This document shows, piece by piece, positions 51,775-59,616 of a stretch of DNA of 64,000 nt (positions are counted from its first letter, which is position 1; each line of letters opens with the position of its first letter). Source of the DNA: Dyella subtropica (GTDB taxonomy: Bacteria > Pseudomonadota > Gammaproteobacteria > Xanthomonadales > Rhodanobacteraceae); NCBI RefSeq assembly GCF_026283965.1, contig NZ_JAPDPD010000001.1:517939-581938 (forward strand), read 5' to 3'. The translations under genes and the position numbers were made by a program. The notes under the pieces were generated by a model. That model was not told where the DNA came from. It was given only the letters and a program-made list of their open reading frames with translations, and did not search any database.

Positions 51775-53000
51775 TCCCGCGTTTGAAGCGCAGCGCGGGT
51801 CACCCCACCGCCAAAAAAGCAGATGCCAACACATCGCCGGCACCCCTCACGGTGCAGCGGGTCGCCGTGAATGTCGCCACCGTGCCGCCTGGGCTGCATT
51901 ACTCCCCGGGCGTGGTGCAGCGTGCGGCAGCCACAGGAGGGGGGCAGGCGCTGCCAGGTGGTTTGCGCACGGGTATCGAGTCGCTTTCGGGCCTGGACAT
52001 GAGCGGCGTGCGCGTGCATTACGGCTCGCCGTTACCGGCGCAATTGAACGCGCTGGCCTACGCACAAGGCTCGGATATCCACCTGGCGCGCGGCCAGGAA
52101 AAGCATTTGCCGCACGAAGCCTGGCACGTGGTGCAGCAGAGCATGGGCCGGGTGAAGCCGACCATGAACCTGGGCGGCGTGAACATCAACGACAACGCGG
52201 CCTTGGAGAGCGAGGCGGATCAGATGGGCGCGCGGGCCTTGCAGTGCAAGGCATCCCCTGGCGTGGCGCCGCCAGTGCACGAGGCAGCGGGCGGCAGTAT
52301 TCCTGCAACCGTCGGCCAACGCAAAGTGCTGAGGCAGTCCAGCGGAAAATGGATTTCCAGTTACGACCCCTACACCGTGTTCAGCACCCAGTTCAAAGCG
52401 AGCATTTACGACAAGAAATTGAGGGCCGGAGGCCGTCCCAGATTATCCAGCCGTGTGCCGACGCTGTATTCCTATACGCATATCAAACCCCACAACAAGC
52501 TGAGCAGCGTACCCCAGGGCCCGCATGTGGCAGCGCATCGACTCACGCTCACCGCGCTACAGAACACCACGGACGTGGACGGCGTGGAAGAAATCTTTGA
52601 CGAGCAGGTGCTCGCGCCCGACGATGTGGACGAAGTGATGGAAGAGGAAGCGCCAAGCAACGGCTATAGCACCCAGATACAGCCGCGTGTCGATCGCTAC
52701 GTCACGGACTACCGGCAGATCTATACCTCGATAGAGACCGAACTGGCCAAGACCACTCCCGACCTGATCACCCTCAAGCATGGCGTGAATACCCTGATGA
52801 ACATGGACCCCTATGCCACCTACGGCTGGAAGACGACCAAGCCGGCTTCCAAGAAACACACCAAGGGCAAGGGTGAGAATGTCACGTCGCCCACCTTCAG
52901 CGATCTGGTGGACAACCCGCCCGGGAATTCGATTTCCAATACCGACGCTTTCGATTCCTTTGTGGACTCGCGGAAGGATCTATTCAATGCGCATTTCTGA
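51771..53000 (+). CDS. DUF4157 eCIS cargo protein 4
   Basis: 409 residues from ATG 51771. The N-terminal 170 residues are nearly the same as in cargo 3 (AKKADANTSPAPLTVQRVAVNV, HEAWH near 114), except that LEREADQMG reads LESEADQMG. The C-terminal 235 residues are unique: basic (SIYDKKLRAGGRPRLSSR), then acidic (DEQVLAPDDVDEVMEEEAP), then helical, with a Lys-rich patch (KKHTKGKGEN). No enzyme motif is recognised. It is the last gene of the cargo island. Confidence 0.85.
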   Translation: MIPRLKRSAGHPTAKKADANTSPAPLTVQRVAVNVATVPPGLHYSPGVVQRAAATGGGQALPGGLRTGIESLSGLDMSGVRVHYGSPLPAQLNALAYAQGSDIHLARGQEKHLPHEAWHVVQQSMGRVKPTMNLGGVNINDNAALESEADQMGARALQCKASPGVAPPVHEAAGGSIPATVGQRKVLRQSSGKWISSYDPYTVFSTQFKASIYDKKLRAGGRPRLSSRVPTLYSYTHIKPHNKLSSVPQGPHVAAHRLTLTALQNTTDVDGVEEIFDEQVLAPDDVDEVMEEEAPSNGYSTQIQPRVDRYVTDYRQIYTSIETELAKTTPDLITLKHGVNTLMNMDPYATYGWKTTKPASKKHTKGKGENVTSPTFSDLVDNPPGNSISNTDAFDSFVDSRKDLFNAHF

Positions 53001-53064
53001 GAATCGGATTAAACCACTGGGTGCAAGGCTTTGATGGCAGGCAATGAAAGATTCCAATGGCATA

Positions 53065-53991
53065 TCAAGTTAAATCGTTACTGGTGACCGCCCCACCTGA
53101 TATGCGGGTTGATAACGACCAGCTTACCGATTTTCGTCCGTTCCGCCCCACCAACGAAGTAACGAAATCGCGATCGTGTTCAATCTTGATCGTTGGGTCG
53201 TACGCCGTGAATGGCGAGTCAGCCATGGAGATGATGTAGCCCAGAGGAGCATCGCCTCCGCCAGGGAACTCCTGGCGAAATGGTGGACCCGAGGCGTTTT
53301 GGCCGCTCTTGGCGATGTCATCAAACGTTTGCCCTTCTTCAGGGTGAACGTTGCCATTGATACGGAGGCGTGTGCGCTTCACAGTTTGTTCCAGGCGAAA
53401 GTCGCTTGGCGAACAGGGGCTTGGGATAACGCCGTAAAGTTGGATATTCGCCCCTGCACGGTTGTGGGTATCAAACGTGCCGCCCGTTCCCGGGTGATCA
53501 TAGAACCCGTGGCCCGCCAAATCCGGGGTATAGCTATCCATTGTCAGCCCACCCAGGAATGCCCCTGATGTGAGTTTGTGCATGCTCATTGGTTGTTCGC
53601 ATGAATCAGATTTCCCGGATGCGGGTGCCTGCGTTGCGCCCCCTCCCGAGGGCAGATCGACAATCTCTTCGGGCCCACCGAAGGTGGAAATGTCGACGTG
53701 CGAGACCTCTCTTGTCGTTGGCGCCTGAATGGGGCGAAGCCGTAGCGTGCCAAAGTCGTGAGCAACGGGGGTTGCTCCTGGTTGAGCCGATCTCGGCGGC
53801 TCAGGATGCACGGGTATACGGCTTAAATCGTAATCGAAACAGGTAATTCCAGCGGCGGTAGAGTCCCCTTTTACATCTCTGGCATTTGCTTCTGACAGCC
53901 GCTTTACGGATCGGCGTTCTTCCAGGCAGGGCCGAGCGGGCGGCGCAGTCATGGTAGATCGGGTTTTCGACATCTGTTCGAAAGTTCGCAT
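53065..53991 (-). CDS. Putative eCIS cargo lacking the DUF4157 protease module
   Basis: 308 residues from ATG 53991 (GGGAG 8 bases upstream; a TTG at 53997 is in frame). Residues about 50-62 read CFDYDLSRIPVHP, close to the FDFSRIPVH motif that commonly precedes DUF4157 domains in other cargo proteins. However, no HExxH or EREAD block follows. The rest is Gly/Pro/Asp rich (FDTHNRAGANIQLYGVIPSP, GYIISMADSPFTAYDPTIKI), beta-like and unrecognised. It is convergent with the cargo island. I infer that it is an additional cargo keeping only the leader motif. Confidence 0.6.
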   Translation of the reverse strand: MRTFEQMSKTRSTMTAPPARPCLEERRSVKRLSEANARDVKGDSTAAGITCFDYDLSRIPVHPEPPRSAQPGATPVAHDFGTLRLRPIQAPTTREVSHVDISTFGGPEEIVDLPSGGGATQAPASGKSDSCEQPMSMHKLTSGAFLGGLTMDSYTPDLAGHGFYDHPGTGGTFDTHNRAGANIQLYGVIPSPCSPSDFRLEQTVKRTRLRINGNVHPEEGQTFDDIAKSGQNASGPPFRQEFPGGGDAPLGYIISMADSPFTAYDPTIKIEHDRDFVTSLVGRNGRKSVSWSLSTRISGGAVTSNDLT

Positions 53992-54619
53992 AGCCAATCT
54001 CCCTTCGTTTGATTATCGATACCTAGCGCCTGATGGAAATGCTTGCTGCGAGCGATGCGTCACACCTGCCAGGTGAATATTTTTCATAGCGTGAAGTGTG
54101 TGGGCGAATTCAACTGCGAAGCGCAACGCGTTGAAGATATTGGAATCTCACGCTGGATATAGATTCTTGTGGAGCGCGCCGTCTGCTACACAACCAACGG
54201 CACTGCCTTGAATAGCGGATGGACGCAGGTTCCGTGTGTCAGGAGGAGCTTGGCACGATTTTCCGTTCCACTGCGAAAAAACACTGAATTCACCCCATGT
54301 TGATTGCGACGTTGGTAGAGTTTTTTGCTGGCATCGCTGAAAAGTAGAGACACGGGCTTACGCATGCTCCTCGCATGCCGTGATTCTTATATTGCTCGTA
54401 CTCAAGTCAGGCGCCGCTTGCTGCTGCAAGCGCGCAGGGGGTGCGCGTAAAGCGTTCAAGAACTCGTATTTGCTGACTGACCGTTGCCGAATACGGCCAG
54501 GGGAACCTCATTCTGTGGAGCACGGTGTTGAGCCGACGCGCGCCAGAACGGGAGGCTAGCTTGCCCACGTTGCCCCCAGGCGGGTCGCTGCTTGCGGTCA
54601 GCGGTGTCACCGGTGTGAC

Positions 54620-55025
54620 GCACTGCCGCGAAAGTGGATGGATCGCGCGCATGGACGGCTATTTGAATCGGTCTACCTGGCGCAAGTTACATCTATCCAC
54701 GGATGCAAAAGCCGCTCAGGCGAGCGTGTTGCCGTACGCGGTGTTGAATTGTCAGTTCCGCCGTACGAAGGCGCGATGCCATGGCATGAGTACATGCATG
54801 GCGCGAAAGGATGTAACTAGGCCATCAAAGCGATGGCGCGATGCTGCCGACAGAAATGGGAGACGCGTAACAACTGCCTTCGCGGTCACTCACCGAGGGC
54901 CGCACACGCCACTACGAGACGCTCACCAATCATCGCTTGTGGCTCGCCGCTGTATCGGCGTGCAAGCGACCGTGGCAGAGATCTGCGTAGTTCGCCGCAT
55001 GTCAGTTCCTGACTTGGGCGGCACG
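54620..55025 (+). pseudogene. IS5-type transposase remnant
   Basis: Fragments in two frames keep the order of an IS5-family DDE transposase: GWIARMDGYLNRSTWRKLHLSTD (like the TWRKLHLxVD block), then in another frame AIKAMARCCRQKWETRNN, then ARRCIGVQATVAEICVVRRMSVPDLG (like the C-terminal QATEVAIRVGVLNRM block). Frameshifts and a stop (TAG near 54819) break it. It marks a past insertion at the edge of the cargo island. Confidence 0.65.
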
Positions 55026-55030
55026 CTTTA

Positions 55031-55089
55031 CCCAGGAGCCTGCTCACTATCTCCGCGTAGCTCGTGGAGATAGTGAGCGGGCTCTTGGG
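55031..55089 (+). promoter_or_regulatory. 24-base-pair hairpin in the leader of the lectin gene
   Basis: Bases 55031-55054 pair along their whole length with 55066-55089 (two G-T wobbles), with an 11-base loop. It ends 54 bases before the start codon at 55144. It may be a terminator of upstream transcription, an RNA structure controlling the lectin gene, or the end of the decayed IS. Confidence 0.55.
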
Positions 55090-55143
55090 CCTCACAGGCC
55101 ATCGGTATTGGCCAGGGCTACCTGAAAAACCGGAGGACACCTG

Positions 55144-57561
55144 ATGAACGATAAGTCCGTAAGGAAGGGTGCCAACACGGCACACACTGTCTTGGGGCAG
55201 TCAGCGCTCCAGACTCTCGGCGGGCCGGGCATGCCGCCCGACCTCGCTGCCATGGGAACCCCACCACCTCCCTCAAGTCCCGGAGCATCCTCGTCAACCG
55301 AGATAGGGACGCCAGGAACGCCACCACCGCCTTCAAGTTCCGGTGCGTCCGGCGTATCACCCGCAGCGCTGGGCAAGGGAACACCAGGAACACCGCCACC
55401 ACCTTCAAGTCCCGGCGCGTCCGGCATATCGCCCGCTGCGCTGGGAAAGGGAACACCAGGAACACCACAACCACCTTCAAGTCCCGGGGCTCTTGGCACA
55501 TCACCCGCAGCGGTGGGCAAGGGAACACCGGGAACACCACCGCCGCCCTCAAGTCCCGGGGCTCTCGGAGCGTCGCCTGCCGCGCTCGGGAAGGGAGTAC
55601 AGGGAACACCACCATCACCCTCAAGTCTCGGAACTTCCGGAGCGTCACCCGCCGCGACTGGGATAGGAACGCCGGGAACGCCACCGCCCCCCGCAAGCCC
55701 CGGAACGCTCGGAGCGTCCAGTGCCGCGGCCGGGATGGGCGCGCCGGGAACAGCATCGCGTCCCTCTGCTCTAGAAGGGCCAGGCACGTCACCGGGCACT
55801 TCAAACCAGGCACCTTCGGCTCATGTCTTGGCGAAGTATGGGGAAGAAGGGCAGCCAGGACAGGCCGCACTGGCAGCACTTGGGCCTTACACATCAGCCG
55901 GCAGTACGGCGAACTTTGACGTCTACTACGACAGCAGCTTGGGCGCGTCAGGAACGCATTTGGCCAATGCCGTGCTCGCGAACTGCGAGCGGGACTTCAC
56001 CCAGATGCGGCAATGGTTTGGAGGCATCAATGCGGGCAGGTTCAGTGTCTATATCGACCCAGGCAGCTTTGGTGCCTATCACGCGAACTGCGCGGCGACG
56101 GAACTGCACGTTGCGGCGTTCTCCGGTACCGATGGCAATCTCGCCAATATGCTGAATATGGCCGAAGTCGATGAAGTCTTCATGGCCAATCAGCATGCCG
56201 GCTGGAACTGCGGATATAGCAATGGCGAGGGACTTTCGCGCGTATTGACGACACAGCTGTATCCAGCGTCTCTCGACGGATTCGCCTCCGCCGGCGTATG
56301 GCTGAATACGCCAGGTCGTCCCGATTTTGTCACTGTCACCGAGCCGACCGACAGGAATTATGTATCGATCGGTTGCGCCACGTTGTTCTTGAATTTCCTG
56401 CGTCACCAACTCGACTTCAGTTGGCAGCAGATCGTAAGAGCGGCGGCCCCGACGCTTGCGCAGACCTACGCGAATCTCACGGGAAGAACCGATGCGCTGG
56501 CGCGTTTCAAGAATCTTCTCCAAGCCTATTATCCGGAAGGAACGCCGGTCAGCCTGACGAGTGACAACGTCTTCCCATTGCCGGGTCTGATGGAAGTCTT
56601 CGCACGTGGTACGGACGGTGCCGTTTGGTACAACGCGCAAACCGCACGCAACAATGGCTGGAGCGGGTGGTACTCGATGGGCGGCTGGGTTGACCTGATC
56701 GAGGTCGGCCAGAATGACGATGGAAGGCTGGAAGTCTTCGCGCGCGGCGGAGATGGTGCCGTATGGCACAACTGGCAACTGTCGCCAGGGGCGGGCGCCT
56801 GGAGCGGCTGGCACTCCTTGGGCGGCTGGATCGACCGGTTGGAAGTCGCAAGAAACGCCGATGGACGGTTGGAGATTTTCGCGCGCGGTGGTGATGGCGC
56901 GGTCTGGCACAACTGGCAAACCGCCCCCAATGGCGGTTGGAGTGGCTGGTACTCCTTGGGTGGCTGGATCGATCTGCTTGAAGTCGGCCAGAACGACGAC
57001 GGAAGGCTGGAGATCTTCGCGCGCGGCGGCGACGGAGCCGTCTGGCACAACTGGCAAACCGCTCGCAACAATGGCTGGAGCGGCTGGCATTCCCTGGGTG
57101 GCTGGATCGACCTGCTGGAAGTCGGAGGAAATGCTGACGGAAGGCTGGAGATTTTCGCGCGTGGCGGCGACGGCGCCGTCTGGCATAACTGGCAGACTGC
57201 ACCCAACGGTGGCTGGAGTGGCTGGTACTCCATGGGCGGCTGGATCGACCTGCTTGAAGTCGCCCAGAACGAAGATGGAAGGCTGGAGGTCTTTGCGCGC
57301 GGCGGCGACGGAGCCGTCTGGCACAACTGGCAAACCTACCCCAACAGCGGCTGGAGTGGCTGGTACTCGATGGGCGGTTGGATCGACCTGCTCGAGGTGG
57401 GACGCAATGCCGATGGAAGGCTGGAGGTCTTTGCGCGCGGCGGCGACGAAGCCGTCTGGCACAACTGGCAAACCGCGCCCAATAGCGGTTGGAGCGGGTG
57501 GGCCTCCTTGGGTGGCCGGATAGATCTCCTTGAAGTTTGGCCCGAAATCGTTGGGACCTGA
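55144..57561 (+). CDS. Proline-rich repeat protein with seven-bladed PLL-type lectin propeller
   Basis: 805 residues. After a 35-residue leader, residues about 36-220 are eight imperfect 24-residue units of the type GTPGTPPPPSSPGALGASPAALGK. Residues about 240-470 form a globular domain (FDVYYDSSLGASGTHLANAV, EVDEVFMANQHAGWNCGYSNGEGLSR) that looks peptidase-like but lacks HExxH. From about 482 to the end are seven 46-residue repeats (RLEVFARGGDGAVWHNWQ...GWSGWYSMGGWIDLLEV), as in PLL-type fucose-binding seven-bladed propellers. No signal peptide is seen, so export by the injection particle or another route is possible. Confidence 0.8.
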   Translation: MNDKSVRKGANTAHTVLGQSALQTLGGPGMPPDLAAMGTPPPPSSPGASSSTEIGTPGTPPPPSSSGASGVSPAALGKGTPGTPPPPSSPGASGISPAALGKGTPGTPQPPSSPGALGTSPAAVGKGTPGTPPPPSSPGALGASPAALGKGVQGTPPSPSSLGTSGASPAATGIGTPGTPPPPASPGTLGASSAAAGMGAPGTASRPSALEGPGTSPGTSNQAPSAHVLAKYGEEGQPGQAALAALGPYTSAGSTANFDVYYDSSLGASGTHLANAVLANCERDFTQMRQWFGGINAGRFSVYIDPGSFGAYHANCAATELHVAAFSGTDGNLANMLNMAEVDEVFMANQHAGWNCGYSNGEGLSRVLTTQLYPASLDGFASAGVWLNTPGRPDFVTVTEPTDRNYVSIGCATLFLNFLRHQLDFSWQQIVRAAAPTLAQTYANLTGRTDALARFKNLLQAYYPEGTPVSLTSDNVFPLPGLMEVFARGTDGAVWYNAQTARNNGWSGWYSMGGWVDLIEVGQNDDGRLEVFARGGDGAVWHNWQLSPGAGAWSGWHSLGGWIDRLEVARNADGRLEIFARGGDGAVWHNWQTAPNGGWSGWYSLGGWIDLLEVGQNDDGRLEIFARGGDGAVWHNWQTARNNGWSGWHSLGGWIDLLEVGGNADGRLEIFARGGDGAVWHNWQTAPNGGWSGWYSMGGWIDLLEVAQNEDGRLEVFARGGDGAVWHNWQTYPNSGWSGWYSMGGWIDLLEVGRNADGRLEVFARGGDEAVWHNWQTAPNSGWSGWASLGGRIDLLEVWPEIVGT

Positions 57562-57638
57562 CGGAACGAATCCACGTTGACCTATGGACCCTCATGCCGG
57601 TTGGGCGAACCTCAACCGGATGTTTGATGGAAAGTGAC

Positions 57639-57680
57639 CCATGGACGTGCGCGTGTATCGACACACGCGCACGTCCGTGG
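57639..57680 (+). terminator. Strong hairpin after the lectin gene
   Basis: An 18-base stem (CCATGGACGTGCGCGTGT with ACACGCGCACGTCCGTGG, one wobble) with a 6-base loop, 77 bases after the stop codon. No long T-run follows. Confidence 0.65.
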
Positions 57681-57721
57681 CTATAGGGACGGGCGCAAGC
57701 GCATAACATCTTCGCGTTACC

Positions 57722-57932
57722 TGATTGGCGTCGAATCTCCGCTACGCGAGCTCTTGCTCCCTCCCTTGCTTGCGACGCAAAGCTAGTCCCGTGGGACAGG
57801 GGAGGGCTGGGGAGGGGTGAGTACTTGAGAAAGCGTTGCGGGAGAGGTTTTCGCAAGGGCTCACCCCCTCCCGGCCTCCCCCTGCGAGCAGGGGGAGGGG
57901 AACATCGCGTCGTTCAGATTCGACGCCAATCA
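57722..57932. repeat. MITE-like palindromic element, copy 3 (intact)
   Basis: Perfect 17-base terminal inverted repeats TGATTGGCGTCGAATCT (57722-57738) and AGATTCGACGCCAATCA (57916-57932) enclose a CTCCCTCCC...GGGGAGGGG...CCCCTCCC...GGGGGAGGGG core. No coding capacity. It lies 21 bases before the start of the next gene. A solitary end of the same element occurs at 59340-59356, after that gene. Confidence 0.88.
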
Positions 57933-57952
57933 AATCGCATCAGGAGATGACG

Positions 57953-59320
57953 ATGATTTTCAGGCCGCTCGACGCTGTCATCACTGGCTACGCCTACGAG
58001 AACGCGACGGCTGCACTGGGCGTTCTCGAAGAAGGTCGCCAGACAAAGCGGTGGATTTCCACCGAAATGCTTTGCACGCTCGATACGCTCATCAAAGTGG
58101 TGCTTTTTAGCGACCGGATATTCTTTGGGGGATGCGCGGGCGAAACGGAAGGGCGCGTGGTGCCGCGCGATCCCGAGTTCGGCGCGAGCGCCAGGGCCAG
58201 AGAACTCTTTCAAAAAGATGGGCTCTTTCATCCCATAGATCATTTCCATGGCGACAAAGAGCAGGCGATGGCAGCTGTCGCCGCGACGCTGAAGCCGGTG
58301 GAGAGTTTCGGCGACGCGTCCTTTGTGCTGACCGCCGACTGGAAAGCCAGGCAGCTTCAGATTCACCAAGAGATGCTGACGATGGATGCGTTCTTCATCG
58401 AGTATTCCATCGAGCATGGCGGCCTGCCTCGGTTCAAGCCGGTGTTCCCGGGCGAACATCTTTACCTTGGCATCAGGCAACAAAGAGTCCCGTCCCCCAT
58501 GTATACGCACTCCATCGCCGATCTTGCGGGTCGCCGCATCAGGATGCTCGTGCGCAACAAGATGAAGGGTCTCAACGATCTGGTGTCGCTAGGCGTTCTC
58601 CCGATACCTGAACTGCCCCCCATCTTCGTGGCGCGCACCGTATATGACGCGTCACGCACATCCTTCTTATCGCGCGTCCTTCAAGGGCAGGCCAAAGGAT
58701 CGAACATCGTTCGCACGCTGTTGGAGATGCGCAACAGCAAGGGGATGGTCCGTTTTCGTCAATGGATGTCCGATTGCATCGAGCTGGCGACGACCACAGA
58801 CGTCGCCAAGCTGGAGCGTTTTTCAAAGACATCAGAGATGTTGAATAACCTCACTCTGGAAGATGACATCACGAAGGAAGAGTTCGTCAAAGGTGCCCTC
58901 AACGTCGTCAAAGCCGTGCCGCATGGCGACGTCTTGGCGATCCTGAAAGAGGTGGTATCGCCGGTCACAAAATACATCGCCGGATTCCCCGTGGGGGTGC
59001 TCCGTGGCTTCGGTGGCCGCAAGGGAGAGTCGATCCATGTTGAGCAGTTTCTGAAAAGAACTTTCTCGGACAAATTCACGGCCATGGAAATGGACTACAT
59101 ATCCACGCTGCTCGAATTGCCCGATAACGTCGCTGACTGGAAGCGCGAGGACGTGACCTTCGATGCACATGCCGGTCGAATCGACTCGAACGCGCCGAAT
59201 CTATCCCGCCCTTGCTTCATTCAAAGTGCGAAGGTCCAGCATCTTGCCAACGCCAAAGCGAGCTTTGCCGAGCTTCTCAAAGAAGCAGTGCCTTTCGCCG
59301 AGGTCGACCAACAAAAATAA
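57953..59320 (+). CDS. Hypothetical protein flanked by repeat ends
   Basis: 455 residues from ATG 57953 (AGGAG at 57942-57946; ATG 57947 in frame but too close). A soluble protein without signal peptide or clear catalytic motif. Residues 1-60 are alpha/beta (VITGYAYENATAALGVLEEG); the middle is helical (MRNSKGMVRFRQWMSDCIEL, DITKEEFVKGALNVVKAV); a Gly-rich turn (PVGVLRGFGGRKGES) precedes the C-terminal helix. I do not recognise it. It is bracketed by copies of the palindromic element, so it may have moved as a unit with them. Confidence 0.75.
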   Translation: MIFRPLDAVITGYAYENATAALGVLEEGRQTKRWISTEMLCTLDTLIKVVLFSDRIFFGGCAGETEGRVVPRDPEFGASARARELFQKDGLFHPIDHFHGDKEQAMAAVAATLKPVESFGDASFVLTADWKARQLQIHQEMLTMDAFFIEYSIEHGGLPRFKPVFPGEHLYLGIRQQRVPSPMYTHSIADLAGRRIRMLVRNKMKGLNDLVSLGVLPIPELPPIFVARTVYDASRTSFLSRVLQGQAKGSNIVRTLLEMRNSKGMVRFRQWMSDCIELATTTDVAKLERFSKTSEMLNNLTLEDDITKEEFVKGALNVVKAVPHGDVLAILKEVVSPVTKYIAGFPVGVLRGFGGRKGESIHVEQFLKRTFSDKFTAMEMDYISTLLELPDNVADWKREDVTFDAHAGRIDSNAPNLSRPCFIQSAKVQHLANAKASFAELLKEAVPFAEVDQQK

Positions 59321-59339
59321 CCGTCTGTCCGGCTAGCTG

Positions 59340-59356
59340 AGATTCGATGCCAATCA
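59340..59356. repeat. Solitary terminal arm of the palindromic element
   Basis: AGATTCGATGCCAATCA differs at one base from the right arm at 57916-57932. The rest of an element is not present around it. The 296-base gap 59321-59616 holds nothing else that I can identify. Confidence 0.7.
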
Positions 59357-59616
59357 CGTCATAGGGTGGGGCGGGGCCTTCCTTGGAAGGGGGGGCATGT
59401 CGCCCCCGGCTTTGGTCGAATTATTCGCCAGTCTGCAGGCTAAGTTGTCGAAATTTCCGATATTCTTCACAGGGTGCCTGCTAAGGATGCTCCGAATAGT
59501 TCGTTATTCCAGCGATAAGCCGGGTGACGATGGGGAGTATTCAGATCTTCCCCAGTGCTTTGCAGGAGACGCTTGCGGCTTTGAGCTGTTCCCGTTGAAA
59601 AATCGGGGGCGCGACA

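Larger units (their letters stand above)
53992..55143. other. Intergenic region with low-GC upstream part and IS remnant
   Basis: 1152 bases. From 53992 to about 54520 the sequence is markedly richer in A/T than its surroundings and holds no gene I can support; it must contain the promoter of the minus-strand gene. From 54620 to 55020 it holds decayed transposase sequence, and from 55031 to 55089 a long hairpin. Confidence 0.6.

Noticed and set aside
54240..54265. A sigma-54 promoter (TGGCACGATTTTCC)
   Set aside because: The GC pair of the -12 box is not at the required distance from the GG of the -24 box.
54525..55073. A 182-residue plus-strand frame as an intact gene
   Set aside because: It contains out-of-order transposase pieces, and the matching segments continue in another frame, so it is a pseudogene fragment.
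55948..57471. A 507-residue frame on the minus strand
   Set aside because: It is antisense to the lectin repeats; the periodic GC-rich codons keep both strands open.
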